Positions 34,279 through 45,254 of a stretch of DNA of 64,000 nucleotides are shown piece by piece. A model generated the notes under the pieces. That model had not been told where the DNA came from, made no database searches, and saw only the letters and a list, made by a program, of their open reading frames with translations. The position numbers and the translations under genes were made by a program. The stretch covers positions 114,854,589 through 114,918,588 of the forward strand of contig CM077162.1 of NCBI GenBank assembly GCA_039583875.1, in the 5' to 3' direction. Each line of letters starts with the position of its first letter. The stretch's first letter is position 1. This DNA comes from Platanthera guangdongensis (taxonomy: Eukaryota > Streptophyta > Magnoliopsida > Asparagales > Orchidaceae).

Positions 34279-34469
34279 GCTTCGTGTTAGTTTCCGGATA
34301 CCCCGCTAGGGTATTGTTCGATACGGGAGCATCGCACTCCTTTCTGGCGGAGAGCTTCGTCCGAAAAATAGGAGTTGAGTCTTTCTCGTCGGGAGCAGAG
34401 CTGAAAGTGCGCATGCCCAACGGGTCATCCATGACCACCGGGGCTAAGGGCGCATTTGTTGGGAGCTAG
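34279..34469 (+). pseudogene. Element D aspartic protease
   Basis: Frame 3 segment with the active site LFDTGASHSFLAE (DTGA motif intact) and VRMPNGSSMTTG. It stops at 34469 (TAG), while the RT frame is open from about 34463 ([20 protein letters not shown]). A small indel near 34455-34463 therefore separates protease and RT. The segment is shorter than a full protease because its C-terminal part lies in the RT frame. Confidence 0.85.
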
Positions 34470-36316
34470 ACGAAGTTGTCTTCGTTCTGGAAGCAGCAAT
34501 GTTACCATTAGTAGAGTTCGATGTCATTTTGGGCATGGACTGGCTTGCAGAGCAGCGCGCCAGCATTGATTGTTTATCCAAGGTGGTGACCCTAAAGAGT
34601 AAGGGGCAAGCAGAAGTCAAATTTGAGGGCCTTTGTGGAGTGGTCTGTTCCCTGATTTCGGCCATGCAGTTGGTGCGGGCGGTTAACCAGGGTGGTGTGG
34701 TGCTGGTAGCGTTGTTGGAGGTTCGTCTCTCCCAACTATCTATTGAGGAAGTGCCCATTGTGGCAGAGTTCAAGGATGTGTTTCCGGATGAACTCCCTGG
34801 AGCGCCTCCTCGGCGGGAGATCGACTTCTCGATCGAGTTAGTGCCAGAGGCTAGACCGGTGTCGCGTCCTCCATTTAGGATGGCACCAAAGGAGTTGGCG
34901 GAACTTAAGGTACAGTTACAGGAACTGTTGGAGCAAGGGTATATTAGACCCAGTTCTTCACCGTGGAGCGCGCCGATGTTGTTTGTAAAGAAGAAAGACG
35001 GTAGCATGCGCCTATGCATAGACTACCGAGAGTTGAATAAATTGACCGTTAAGAATAAGTATCCGATCCCTCGGATAGACGATTTGTTCGACCAATTGGT
35101 GGGGTCGGTGGTATATTCAAAACTGGACTTGAAGTCAGGCTACTATCAACTGCGAATTCGAGATGAGGACATACCCAAAACTGCCTTTGGTACAAGGTAT
35201 GGACACTTTGAGTTTACGGTGATGCCGTTCGGGTTGACGAACGCACCATCGGTGTTCATGGACCTGATGAATCGAGTATTTCAGGATTACTTGGATTCAT
35301 TTGTGGTTGTCTTCATTGATGACATCTTGGTGTACTCCAAGTCTGAAGTGGAGCATGAGACCCACTTGAGAGTGGTCCTGCAAGTGTTGAGGGAGAACCA
35401 ATTGTTTGCAAAGTTCTCAAAGTGCGAGTTCTGGTTAGCCAAGGTGGCATTTTTGGGCCACGTGATTAGTGGTGATGGGGTGGCTGTGGATCCAGCGAAA
35501 GTGGAGGCCATCAGAGATTGGCCGGTGTTGAGGACCGTGGCGGAAGTCCGAAGTTTTCTTGGACTAGCCGGGTATTACAGGAGATTCGTGGAGAATTTCT
35601 CGAAGATAGCTCTACCCCTCACCTCTCTCACTCGTAAAGACCATAAGTTTGTGTGGACCCAAGAGTGCAGTCAAGCATTAGAGGCACTGAAGGAGAGGCT
35701 TATGATGGCTCCAATCTTGAGTCTACCGCAAGGGACCGAGGGATTTCAGATCTTCAGTGACGCATCGGGATGCGGTTTGGGTTGCGTCTTGGTGCAACGT
35801 GGGAAGGTGATAGCTTTTGGGTCTAGACAGCTGAAACCTCATGAGAGGAATTACCCCGTCCATGACTTGGAGTTGGCGGCGGTAATCTTCGCGTTGAAAA
35901 TATGGCGACACTATGTGTATGGCGCAAGGGTGGAGATCTTCACGGATCACAAAAGTCTGAAGTACCTTCTGGACCAAAAGGACTTGAACATGCGGCAACG
36001 CAGATTGGTTGAGTTTCTTGGAGATTACGAGGTGGCAATTCAGTATATGCCAGGTAAAGCTAATGTGGTGGCGGATGCCTTGAGTAGGAAGTACTCGGGG
36101 CAAGGGAATTGGATCCAAGCCCATGATGAGCGGTTGGTACGGGAATGGGAGTCCCTTGGTTTGGAATGTGTTGCAAGAGGCGAGTCCTGCGAGGCTCGGT
36201 TGAGCTGGATTGAAGTGCAAAACGACTTGTCCGATCGTATCCGGGAAGCGACTCGATTAGATGTGGAGTTTCAACCTTTTGTGTTGGAGGCTCAAAAGGG
36301 CGAGAGCAGCGCCTGA
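34463..36316 (+). pseudogene. Element D reverse transcriptase and RNase H
   Basis: Continuous frame of about 615 codons. The protease tail reads [17 protein letters not shown] has [41 protein letters not shown] and the catalytic FIDDILVYS (35312-35323 encode FIDD, about residue 272 from 34499). RNase H has [36 protein letters not shown] and ADALSRK, so all four acidic residues are present. It ends at TGA 36314-36316, after which the same frame continues into integrase; the TGA is a single nonsense change in an otherwise good pol. Confidence 0.93.
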
Positions 36317-37662
36317 GAGATGATTGGTGGAATCTTGAGAAAGGATGGAAGGGTCTGTGTACCGCAGTTTGGCAATCTCCGTGAGGAGTTGATGTTTGAG
36401 GCTCACTTCTCAAAGTACTCCATTCACCCGGGCAGTACAAAGATGTACTTGGATATGAAGAAATCCTTTTGGTGGCCGGGGTTGAAGCGAGATGTAGCTT
36501 TGTATGTGAATCGTTGCCAAACATGTGCCTTGGTGAAGGCCGAATGTCAGAAACCGGGCGGGTTCCTGAAGCCCCTTCCAATCCCTGAGTGGAAATTTGA
36601 GTACATCTCCATGGACTTCGTGCATGATTTGCCTAAATCGCAGCATGGTAATGATGCTATTTGGGTGATCGTGGATCGCCTAACCAAGGTGGCTCACTTC
36701 ATCCCAAATCGGAAAGAGGACAACGTAGAGAGCTGGTGGAGTTGTATGTTCGCAACATCGTGCGACTGCACGGTATTCCTAAAAGCATAGTCAGTGATCG
36801 CGATGGACGGTTTACGTCCAAGGACTGGAGATTGGTTCAGAAGAGCTTGGGCTCGAAGCTAAAGTTCAGTACAGCGTTCCATCCTCAAACTGATGGGCAG
36901 ACTGAAAGAACGAACTGTACTATGGAGGATATGTTGAGAATGTGCGTTCTTGATTTCGGCAAGAAGTGGGAGGATCACCTCTTTGTGGTAGAATTCGCGT
37001 ACAATAACAGTTTTCAAGCTAGTATAAAGATGGCTCCATACGAAGCTTTGTATGGGAGGCGGTGTCGAACGCCAATGTATTGGGCAGAGGCGGGAGACAC
37101 CAAACTTTTGGGAAAGGATGTGGTAGTTGACGCTTGTGAGTTGGTACGGACCATCCAAGAGCGTATGAAGGTGGCGCAAGATAGGCAAGCAAAATATTTT
37201 AATGCTCGCCACCGGAAGTTGGAATTTGCAGTTGGTGATTGGGTTTATCTGAAGGTCAAGCCGTTCAAAGGCATCTCGCGGATTCGCCGACTCAAGAAGT
37301 TGAGTCCAAGGTTTTTGGGGCCTTTTGAAATTGTTGAGCGGGTAGGAGAAGTAGCCTATCGGTTGGCGTTGTCCGCAGACTTGAGTGGATTAAATGACGT
37401 CTTCCACGTCTCCGTTTTGAGGAAAGCCATGGTGGAGGCTAGCGTGGTGATAGAGCCGACATCGGTGCCGATTGAGGAAGACTTGAGGACGCGAGTCCTT
37501 CCAATTGCAATAGAAGATTTGGAGACTCGACAGTTGCAGAATAAAGAAGTTAAACTTGTGAAAGTTCGATGGGACAACTGTGGTCGTGAGGAGTTCTCTT
37601 GGGAACGAGAACAGTCCATGCTAGAAGACTATCCAGGACTCTTTTCATCAGGTACAATTTAA
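36317..37662 (+). pseudogene. Element D integrase with C-terminal chromodomain
   Basis: The zinc region is HFSKYSIHPGSTKMY to CQTCALVKAEC, with the His and Cys pairs present. The core begins MDFVHDLPKS and VIVDRLTKVAHFIPN, then a frameshift near 36722 moves the reading to the frame open to 37662 (GIPKSIVSDRDGRF, HPQTDGQTERTN). Asp, Asp and Glu are all present. The GPY-like segment SPRFLGPFEIVERVGEVAYR follows. The tail VKVRWDNCGREEFSWEREQS is a chromodomain-like end, the feature that gives chromoviruses their name and is thought to guide integration to heterochromatin. Confidence 0.92.
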
Positions 37663-37684
37663 GTTTTGTACCTCTTTTGTTTTG

Positions 37685-37703
37685 AAATTTCGGGACGAAA
37701 TTT
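37685..37703 (+). repeat. Palindrome before the polypurine tract (element D)
   Basis: AAATTTCGGGACGAAATTT, a perfect 8-bp stem around GGA, 4 bases before the polypurine tract. E2 has AATTTCG-TCC-CGAAATT at 52388-52404 (plus strand) and E1 a decayed version near 49917-49935. Confidence 0.85.
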
Positions 37704-37707
37704 TGTT

Positions 37708-37721
37708 AAGAGGGGGAGAGT
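37708..37721 (+). other. Element D polypurine tract
   Basis: AAGAGGGGGAGAGT directly before the 3' LTR TG at 37722. Confidence 0.9.
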
Positions 37722-40333
37722 TGTAACACCCCAGTTTTGCTAGAGAGTCAGTGTGCGTTTCTGGAAAATTTTTGAGTTTCTGGCAGGAGGCACACGGCCT
37801 GCGACACGGGCGTGTCGCGGGGCGTGTCGAGGCCGTGTCGACACTCGGCCCAAGTGTCGACACTTTCACTCGACAAAGTGTCGAGAGTGAGGCACACGGC
37901 CTGCGACACGGGCGTGTCGCAGGGCGTGTCGAGGCCGTGTCGACACTCGGCCCAAGTGTCGACACTTTCGCTCGACAAAGTGTCGAGAGTGGGGCACACG
38001 GCCTACGACACGGGCGTGTCGCAGGGCGTGTCGGGGCCGTGTCGACACTCGGCTCAAGTGTCGACACTTTCGCTCGATGAGTGTCGAGACTGGAGTACAC
38101 GGCCTGTGACACGGGCGTGTCACAGGGCGTGTCCCGCGTGGTCGACGATCTTCGCTCGACGTTTTCCGCGGTGTCGACACAAAGCCTGTCGACGGGTATC
38201 GAGACTTAGCACACGGCTTGGGATACGGGCGTGTCCCAGGCCGTGTCACCTCTCGGGTTGGTTTCGGGGCCGTGTCGTTGGAGGCACACGGCAGGTCACA
38301 CGGCCGTGTCACTGGGGACACGGGCGTGTCGGATTGAACATGGGCGTGTCGGATGCCCGTGTGCGGTTCCAGGCGTGTCGAATTGAGACGGCGAATGAGG
38401 CACACGACCCTGGACACGGGCGTGTGCCAGGCCGTGTTCGGCCCAGATTTTCTATTTTCCAGGCGAATCGTTGCCATTCTTTTCTGGTTTTGGGATCTAA
38501 CGGTTCAGGCCATCTCTTGGGAAGTTAAGTTCGATTTTAGGGTTGGAAACCCTCATTGTTTTCCAAGTCTTCTCTTTCTAAGTTCTTGAGAGAAGCTAGA
38601 GCAAGGAGGAAGAAGAAGAAAGTCTTGGGCTGTAGGAAGGGTTTCGGTGCTCCTAATCGCGAGCCGAGTCCGGATCCGTGAAGCTTAGACCGCTGCGAAG
38701 ATTTCCATCCGGCCATTTTTGCCATGGCAAGGAAGAGGAGTCGGAAGGTAACGACATCTCTCCTCTCGGTCTTTAGGATGCACGTTTTTAACATCGTTTT
38801 CTTCTAGATTTCGGGCACCAACCACTCGAATGAGAGGTGTTTTGGTTGCCAAGGTTCAAGAGGAACCTCCGGGTCGATTGAGTCCGTCCCCGGCATATTT
38901 TGCATTAGAGATCCGCTTCGCTAGTGGATTAGGCATGCTGGGTGAAGCCGTAGTCGCGACCGTTAGTCCGACTCGGTGATGTTGCATACGAACTTAGGGA
39001 TTCATAGAGATTCCGTTGCGGCAAGAAGTCGTTTGTTATGTGGTGGTGTTTCCCTTTCGTTTGAAAGAGTACGTGTAGTCGGAACCGGACAAGGTTAGCT
39101 CCTCGTGGCGGTAGATGGTTTCCTTGAAGGACAAGGTTAGCTCCGTATGAGTTGGAGATGGTTTCCTTGGTGAGCAAGGTTAGCTCCGCACGAGTTGGAG
39201 ATGGTTTCCTTGGTGCGCGGGAACGCTGCAGTACAAATAAGGGATTATGGTGATTTTAGTCTTGGATTGTGATGTGCCAAGGCGTGGCTAAGTCTCCGTG
39301 GTCGGCTAGCTATCCCGTGACATGTGCGTCATGTGTGGAGAGTGTCCCGGCGAGACTAGTCCCCTTCTGTGAGACTGACGAGAATGCCAAGCTTGGGGCA
39401 AGCCCGGGCAAAGAGGCCATGAGCGGGTGGGGTCCAGCAAGGCTTCTTAGAATCGGTCAGTCTGTGTTTGTTGGAATCCTGACATGAGACGTCAGAGCTT
39501 GCAGGCAAGCCCGGGGCTAAGCCCACGAGCGGGTGGGGCCTTGGCAAGAATTCCATGTGGCGGCCTGTGCGCCATTTGAGGGAGTTGCGTCTCCCTCATT
39601 GTTTGCGGCTTTATGCCAATGGGGAAATGTGAGTACCCAAATGTTGTGATGTTGTGCTAGTTGCATACGCAGTAGGGTGCCTTGGGCGAAGCCCGAGTGT
39701 TGCATACATGTTGCATAGTAGGCCCTTTTATTACATGCTCAACCAGTAGAGAACGTGATTGATGATTGAGACATCCAAGCCTGTTTTAATGCTTGTCTAT
39801 TTATAGATGATTATATTGCATACGAAGTGCTGGCTTGCAAGTTGGAGGGTTCCCCGGGGTCCGTTAGGGGCGGCCGGGAGGAGATGTGTTGTTACACAGT
39901 TTGAGGTCAGCCTTTGCTGACCCACGTTACTAATAATTTTTACAGGGCAAGGATCACATGCAGAAGCTAGCACGCCGGCCAGAAAGGCCTAAGCCCCATG
40001 AAGTGTTTTTCCCTTTTTGTAGCACTACAATTATGATGATGTTTGTTTGAGACTATTTTGTCCGGCTTGCATGCCGAGGTAGACTAGGAGTGCTGAGCAC
40101 ATTCATGTTTGATGTACTATTTCTTTTTGGACACTTGATGTAAGGCCGTAAGGCCATTTGTTTTACTCTTTAGTGGTTGATAACTTCTAGTCCTGTTTTG
40201 TTTCCACCGTGTTGTGCAAGTGTTTTGAGTTTGGGTAGTCATATCAACTTATAATACTAAAGCTGTGGCGTCCGTATGTTGTGGGGCCCCGGCCGGACCC
40301 ATATTATACGTTCATTACAGGGGAGGTGTTACA
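37722..40333 (+). repeat. Element D 3' LTR (2612 bp)
   Basis: Matches the 5' LTR. It carries the extra 55-bp segment 38784-38838. Its hairpin array (37789-38445) is more regular than that of the 5' LTR. Open frames of 150-240 codons that cross the array are repeat artefacts, not genes. Confidence 0.95.
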
Positions 40334-40338
40334 CCAAG
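40334..40338 (+). repeat. Target-site duplication of element D, right copy (CCAAG)
   Basis: Exact match to 30345-30349. Confidence 0.95.
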
Positions 40339-43110
40339 GAACTGGCAGGTTCTAGAGGTACTTTTCCTGTCCACTCTACATCCAGCATAGTCAGCATATG
40401 AGTATCCAGTTAACTCAAACTCTGACTCTACAGGATACCAGAGTCCTAGACTAGGGCAACTCTTTATATATCTCAAAATTCTTTTTAGGAAAATAAGGTG
40501 TGATTCTTTAGGGTTCACTTGGAACCTAGCACAAAGGCATGTGGCAAACATTATATCAGGTCTGCTAGCTGTTAGGTATAATAGGGATCCAACAACTGCC
40601 CTATACTTTTTCTGATCCACAGGTCTCCCTGCTGCATCAGAGTCCACAATAGCATTTATATCCATAGGGGTTTTCATCCCTGAAGCATCACCCATCCCAA
40701 ACTTTTTGATAAGCTCTTTAACATACTTAGCTTGGGAGAGGAAGATACCATCTGGGAGCTGCTTCACTTGGAGACCAAGGAAGTAGGAAAGATCACCCAT
40801 GCTACTCATCTCAAATTTAGAATGCATGAGGTCAGCAAACCTCTTGCATAATTTGGGATCAGTAGACCCAAAAATAATGTCATCCACATATATTTGTACT
40901 AATAATATTTGGTCCTTATGATGTCTAGTGAAAAGTGTTTTATCTATGGTTTCTCTTGTAAATTTATGCTCTAAAAGAAAGCTTGCTAGGGTCTCATACC
41001 AAGCTCTTGGAGCTTGCTTTAAACCATAGAGAGCTTTATGCAATTTAAAAACAAACGAGGGTTGAGTTGGAGAGATAAAACCTGGAGGTTGTTCTACATA
41101 AATATCTTCTTGAAGTACTTCATTCAAGAATGCACTTTTGACATCCATTTGGTAGACCTTGAATCTCTTGTGAGCTGCATAGGCAAGGAATATCCTAATG
41201 GCCTCTAACCTTGCAACAGGGGCAAAGGTTTGGTCATAGTCTATTCCTTCCTCTTGTCTGTAGCCTTGAGCAACAAGCCTAGCCTTGTTCCTCACTATGT
41301 TGCCTTAAGCATCCAACTTGTTCTTGTAGACCCATTTGGTTCCAATAACTGGGTAGTTATGGGGTCTTGGAACTAAATCCCAAACTCTACATCTCTCAAA
41401 CTGATTTAGCTCATCTTGCATTACAATGATCCAGTGGGGATCTTGCTCTGCCTCATGAATGGTGAGAGGTTCAATTTGAGAGAGAAAACAAGCATGCATC
41501 AAGTCTTGGTTGAGTTGATGCCTTGTCTGTACACCTGCTGAAATGTCTCCAATCACTTAAGATCTGGGGTGATCTTTAAGTGTGACAAGATCAGTTGGTG
41601 GAGTTGGTTTGGAAATAGCTTATGTGTTTAATTCCTCTTGGGGAATGATACTAGCTGTTGAGGGAAGTTCAGCTACTTCCTCTTGACTTTCCTCTTCACT
41701 ATCTTCAACAATCTGTGGAGTAGGATGGTTTGATACCTCTTGAGTAAGGTTCAGTCCATCCATAGACTCACACAGTGGTGAAACCTGCAAAGAGCTTATG
41801 GTAGAAATCTCTTTCTCCTTTTATGACATGTTAATCTCATCAAAAGATACATGAATAGATTCTTCAATTTTAAGAGTTGATTTATTATACACCCTATAAG
41901 CTTTACTGATCATGAAGTATCCTAGAAACACTCCTTCATCAGCTTTAGCTTAAAATTTTGCTATGTATTTCTTGTCTTTATTGTGAATGTAACAAATGCA
42001 ACCAAAAACTTTAAGATAATCTACTTTAGGTTTCTTCCCTTTGAGTAATTCATAGGGAGTCTTGCCCTTCAGCTTATGTATCAAACTTCTATTCAACACA
42101 TAGTTGGAGGTGTTCACTGCCTCTGCCCAAAAGGATAGAGGAAGGTGAGCATCTGACAACAATGTAGTAGCAGATTCAATAAGGGTTCTATTTTTCCTTT
42201 CAGCTACCCCATTTTGTTGAGGAGTTCTAGGAGATTAGAAAGTGTGCCTGATCCCTTCACTCTGACAGAACTCTTGCATAAGAAGAGAATCAAACTCTGT
42301 CCCATGATCACTTCTGATCAGGGTAATGTGAGTATTGAACTCACTCTGTATGAATTTGAGAAACTCTGTCAAACACTTAAAGTTATCAGACTTCTTCCTC
42401 AGAAAGAACACCCATGTGAATCTAGAGAAGTCATCTACAACTACTAAAGTATAAGATTTCCATCCTAAGCTTTGTACTGTAATGGGTCCAAAGAGATCCA
42501 TGTGTAACAGATACAAAATCCTAGGTGAATCACTCTTATTAAGTGACTTGAAGCTATTTTTGGTTTGCTTGCCTAATTGACAAGCCCTGCACAGTCCTTC
42601 CTTCTTGTAGGGGCCAGAAGGTAGTCCTCTAACAAGGTTATCCTTGGATAGCCTAGCAATGGTCCTAAGGATTATATGTCCTAATCTTTTATGCCATAGA
42701 TCATTAGGTCTACAAATGGAATTGAACAAACATATATCTACCTTAGTTGGAAGAAAATCTACAAGATAAATGTTACCTTTCCTTTTACCTGTCAACACAG
42801 TTGTGTTGTCCTCTAATTTGATTTTGCATGAGGATGTGTTGAAAGTCATTTGGTAGCCTTCATCACACAGTTGACTGATGCTGATTAAGTTGTGCTTCAG
42901 TCCTTCCACATAAGCTACTTTCTTGAATGTGACTGAGCCAATCTGGACTGCACCATATCTTATTGTTATTCTAAAGTTTGAATCACCAAATATTACTTTG
43001 GGTCCAAGTTTTGCATTGAAGGATGCGAAATTTTCCTTGTTTCCTATCATGTGCTTTGAGCACCCACTATCCAGATACCATTGCTAGTTTGATGTTGGAT
43101 AGGTCTTCAC
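40339..43110 (-). pseudogene. Element C pol: protease, integrase, RT, start of RNase H
   Basis: One frame throughout, with several stops. It opens at 43110 after the acceptor-like CAG; a TAG at 43086-43084 precedes QWYLDSGCSKHMIG, an intact copia protease motif. Gag-pre-integrase and HLGH-type zinc region (WHKRLGH, CRACQLGKQTK) lie at about 42700-42540. The integrase core has MDLFGP, SDHGTEFDS and NGVAERKN, with a TAA at 42237 between the last two. Other stops lie near 41952, 41826, 41622, 41562 and 41306. RT runs from 41295 to about 40480 without a break ([37 protein letters not shown] at 40890-40879). RNase H starts SYADYAGC and is cut at CQFLG by element D. Good overall preservation. Confidence 0.93.
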
Positions 43111-43129
43111 CTGCACATAAAACAATTTA
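43111..43129 (-). promoter_or_regulatory. gag stop plus candidate 3' splice site (element C)
   Basis: Minus strand: TAA at 43129-43127, T-rich stretch, TTTTATGTGCAG ending at 43111. The protease frame is open in phase 0 from 43110. Spacing from TAA to AG is 16 nt. Confidence 0.45.
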
Positions 43130-43812
43130 TTTGTTTTTGACCCAGTTTACCTTGGGCCTAGGTTGATAACTTTTAAATTCTGAAATAAAAGACATCCCAG
43201 GTTGACTCTTATAGCCTTCAGGATGATATCTCCTAGGAGGTATTATCCATTCAGTATAAGGGTTAAACCTCTGAGATGTAGGACCTCTAGGATTGAAGTT
43301 TGATTTACCTTTGAAAGATTTTTCAAAACTCTGAGCTCTATTCGACGATCTCTGAGCTGAGTTCGACGATCTTGGGTCAGCTCGTCGAGCTCCGTTCGAA
43401 GATTGACTATGCCAGAGTTCAGGGTTCAGAGATCGTCGACCTGAGTTCGACGATTTAGCCTGAGATAGTTGAGCTCCATTCGGCGATCGTCGAGCTCCGT
43501 TCGACGTTTTCTGTTGAACTTTTGTTTTCTTAGGTAAATCAGAATTCTTTCTAGCCACCTCTACAACTCCCTTACCTTTATCTGAGATAAACTTGATTGG
43601 GGTTGTTAATACTATAGGTTGGCTGGATGAAGCACCGAAGCCCAGTGTACTATTGAATCTTAAGTTCACTGTGCTTGTGATGTCCATTAGTTTGATACTT
43701 CTCCCATTGAGGGATTCTTCAAACTTCTTGGCCTCTGATAGTTCACTTTTCAGTGAGACTATCTGCTCCCTACAACATTCCAACTCCTCGGAGAGTTTGA
43801 GGTTATCTGATT
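43130..43812 (-). pseudogene. Element C gag, C-terminal part in shifted frame
   Basis: After the frame change near 43813 this frame continues the coiled-coil region (NLKLSEELECCREQ, IVSLKSELSEAKKF), followed by a basic, Ser/Asn/Arg-rich linker with repeated SSNGARR-like peptides, and ends PKVNWVKNK then TAA at 43129. The linker repeats are encoded by the same TCGTCGAACGGAGC-type DNA motif that fills this element's LTR. No initiation codon is needed if one indel separates it from the main gag. Confidence 0.75.
43338..43508 (-). repeat. LTR-type TCGA motif array inside element C gag
   Basis: Inverted repeats of the type TTCGACGA and TCGTCGAGCTCCG occur about nine times in 170 bp of coding sequence (for example near 43340, 43362, 43382, 43431, 43447, 43486 and 43500). 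Read as protein they give SSNGARR, SSNSGRR and SSNSAQR repeats. The same motif fills the LTR and the extra-ORF leader of this element. Confidence 0.8.
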
Positions 43813-45144
43813 TTAAGGTGTTTGTTCAGATAGTTGATTTCTGAGAGAAATAATTTCTTTTTCAGATTTCAATAGATCTAAACAAAGCGCCTTAAATTCA
43901 CATTTAAAGTCCTCTGAATTAAAATCAAATGAGTCTATTACCTGATCCTCTTCAGATTGAGTTTCTGATTCAGACTCTGACTCTTGTTCTGCATCAGTGT
44001 TGTGTTGAGAGGCATTGATAACCATCATGCAGAACTCCTTTTCTTCAGCATCATCTTCATCATCACTTGAGCTGGATGAAGCTTCAGATTCTTCTTCTGT
44101 TTCACTCCAGGTTTCAGCTACAAACCCCTTCCTGATATGTTTGTTCTTGCTGGAGGAGGGTTTGTCATTGCTGTTTTTCTTGAATTCTTTGTCTCTTCTC
44201 CTTTCTTTCCTGTCCTTCTTGTCCTTATTCCGACTTTCTGGGCATTCAGACACAAAGTGGCCTGGTTTCCTGCATCCAAAACAAATAATTTCTTTGTTAT
44301 TGGACTTATCATACCTTGGCTTTTCATGCCCTCTGAATGACTTTTTCCTGAAGTCCTTCCTGACCATTTTATAAAACCTTTTGGCCAGTAAGCTTAGCAG
44401 CTCTTCATTGCCTGTGACCTTGTCTTCAATCTGATCTTCAATAGCTTTGAATGCTATTGATTTCTCCTTTTTGATTGCTGGTGAAACAACATTATGCTCT
44501 TCTTCTCTGTTCTTGATGAGCAGCTCATAAGACTTGAGCTTGCCCAAAAGAGCCTCAGTGGTGATCTCATTTAGGCTTCTGGCATCCTTGATTGGCCAGA
44601 TCCTTGAGTCCCAAGTGATGGGGAAGCACATTAGGATTTTTTCATTGAGTTCAGTCAATGAGATCTTCTTATCCAAGGTTTTCAGTTCATTGACTATAAG
44701 ACTGAGTCTATTATTCATATCAGCAACTGACTCAGTTTCTCCTTTCTTGAAGTTCTCATACTGAGTTATGAGATGTGATCTTCTATCGTTCCTTTCATCT
44801 GCAGATCCTGATACTATTTCAGATAGTTTGTCGCATATCTCCTTTGCTGAGTTGCATTCAGCTACTTTTTGAAATATTTCATCAGACATGATTTGTGCCA
44901 AAATGTTCATTGCTTTGGCATCTGCAACTTTCCATTTTTTGATTTCTGCATCTGTTCCTGAAGGAGGTGGAACAACACTTGTACTTGTATTTTCTGGGGG
45001 TCTTGGACACACTGTCAAAATAGAATTAAAGATATCTTCATTAATAGAATTCATGTACAATCTTATCCTTGCCTTCCAAAGTGCAAACTTAGATAGATTG
45101 CACACTAGAGGTCTGGTGCTAGCATAATCTTTGTTTTGGGCCAT
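43813..45144 (-). CDS. Element C gag (copia), 443 codons
   Basis: ATG 45144 (MAQNKDYASTRPLVCNLSKF), 128 nt after the LTR end. The capsid/UBN2-type region covers about residues 20-230 (FALWKARIRLYMNS, DERNDRRSHLITQYENFKKG, ILMCFPITWDSRI). An intact zinc knuckle, CFGCRKPGHFVSEC, lies near residue 290. A Lys/Arg/Asp-rich segment, an acidic Ser-rich tail (EASSSSSDDEDDAEEKEF) and the start of a coiled coil follow. The frame ends QLSEQTP at 43813, where an A-rich stretch probably carries a one-base change, because the neighbouring frame continues the coiled coil. Gag coats the element RNA in cytoplasmic particles. It is the best preserved gag in the window. Confidence 0.85.
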   Translation of the reverse strand: MAQNKDYASTRPLVCNLSKFALWKARIRLYMNSINEDIFNSILTVCPRPPENTSTSVVPPPSGTDAEIKKWKVADAKAMNILAQIMSDEIFQKVAECNSAKEICDKLSEIVSGSADERNDRRSHLITQYENFKKGETESVADMNNRLSLIVNELKTLDKKISLTELNEKILMCFPITWDSRIWPIKDARSLNEITTEALLGKLKSYELLIKNREEEHNVVSPAIKKEKSIAFKAIEDQIEDKVTGNEELLSLLAKRFYKMVRKDFRKKSFRGHEKPRYDKSNNKEIICFGCRKPGHFVSECPESRNKDKKDRKERRRDKEFKKNSNDKPSSSKNKHIRKGFVAETWSETEEESEASSSSSDDEDDAEEKEFCMMVINASQHNTDAEQESESESETQSEEDQVIDSFDFNSEDFKCEFKALCLDLLKSEKEIISLRNQLSEQTP

Positions 45145-45254
45145 GTTCTGTGAAGAAATAAATTTAATAACAAACTTAAAACAGATCTAACTAGAGGGAT
45201 CTTTGGGTTCAGGTGTTAGCCTGTGCAACCACTAAGGTGTGGTATTTTAACCAA

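Larger units (their letters stand above)
30350..40333 (+). mobile_element. Element D: Ty3/gypsy chromovirus (Tekay/Del-like), nested in C
   Basis: Complete element of 9984 bp: LTR (30350-32904), Met-type primer-binding site, gag, protease, RT, RNase H, integrase, chromodomain, palindrome plus polypurine tract, LTR (37722-40333), flanked by a perfect CCAAG duplication. The domain order (RT before integrase) and the C-terminal chromodomain-like segment place it in the chromovirus clade; long LTRs and gag features suggest Tekay/Del. It is the innermost element of its nest. Defects: a frameshift near the gag start, a frame change between protease and RT, a TGA at 36314 and a frameshift near 36722. 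Confidence 0.95.

Noticed and set aside
33781..34438. Minus-strand frames over D gag/protease
   Set aside because: They are shadows of the well-supported plus-strand gag and protease.
37748..38528. Open frames of 80-240 codons on both strands through the D LTR arrays (also 30318-31000)
   Set aside because: They are produced by stop-poor GC-rich repeats, have repetitive Arg/Ser/Cys/His content, occur on both strands at once and lie in U3. There is no independent support for coding.
43084..43086. Stop-codon suppression (TAG CAA) before C's protease
   Set aside because: A TAG followed by CAA recalls readthrough contexts, but A and B have sense codons at this place (ACC TCA and AGA CCA region), so it looks like a private mutation.
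43783..43844. Programmed frameshift at the end of C's main gag frame
   Set aside because: The A-rich stretch near 43813 could suggest slippage, but A and B are too decayed to show a conserved signal; a simple indel is the plainer reading.
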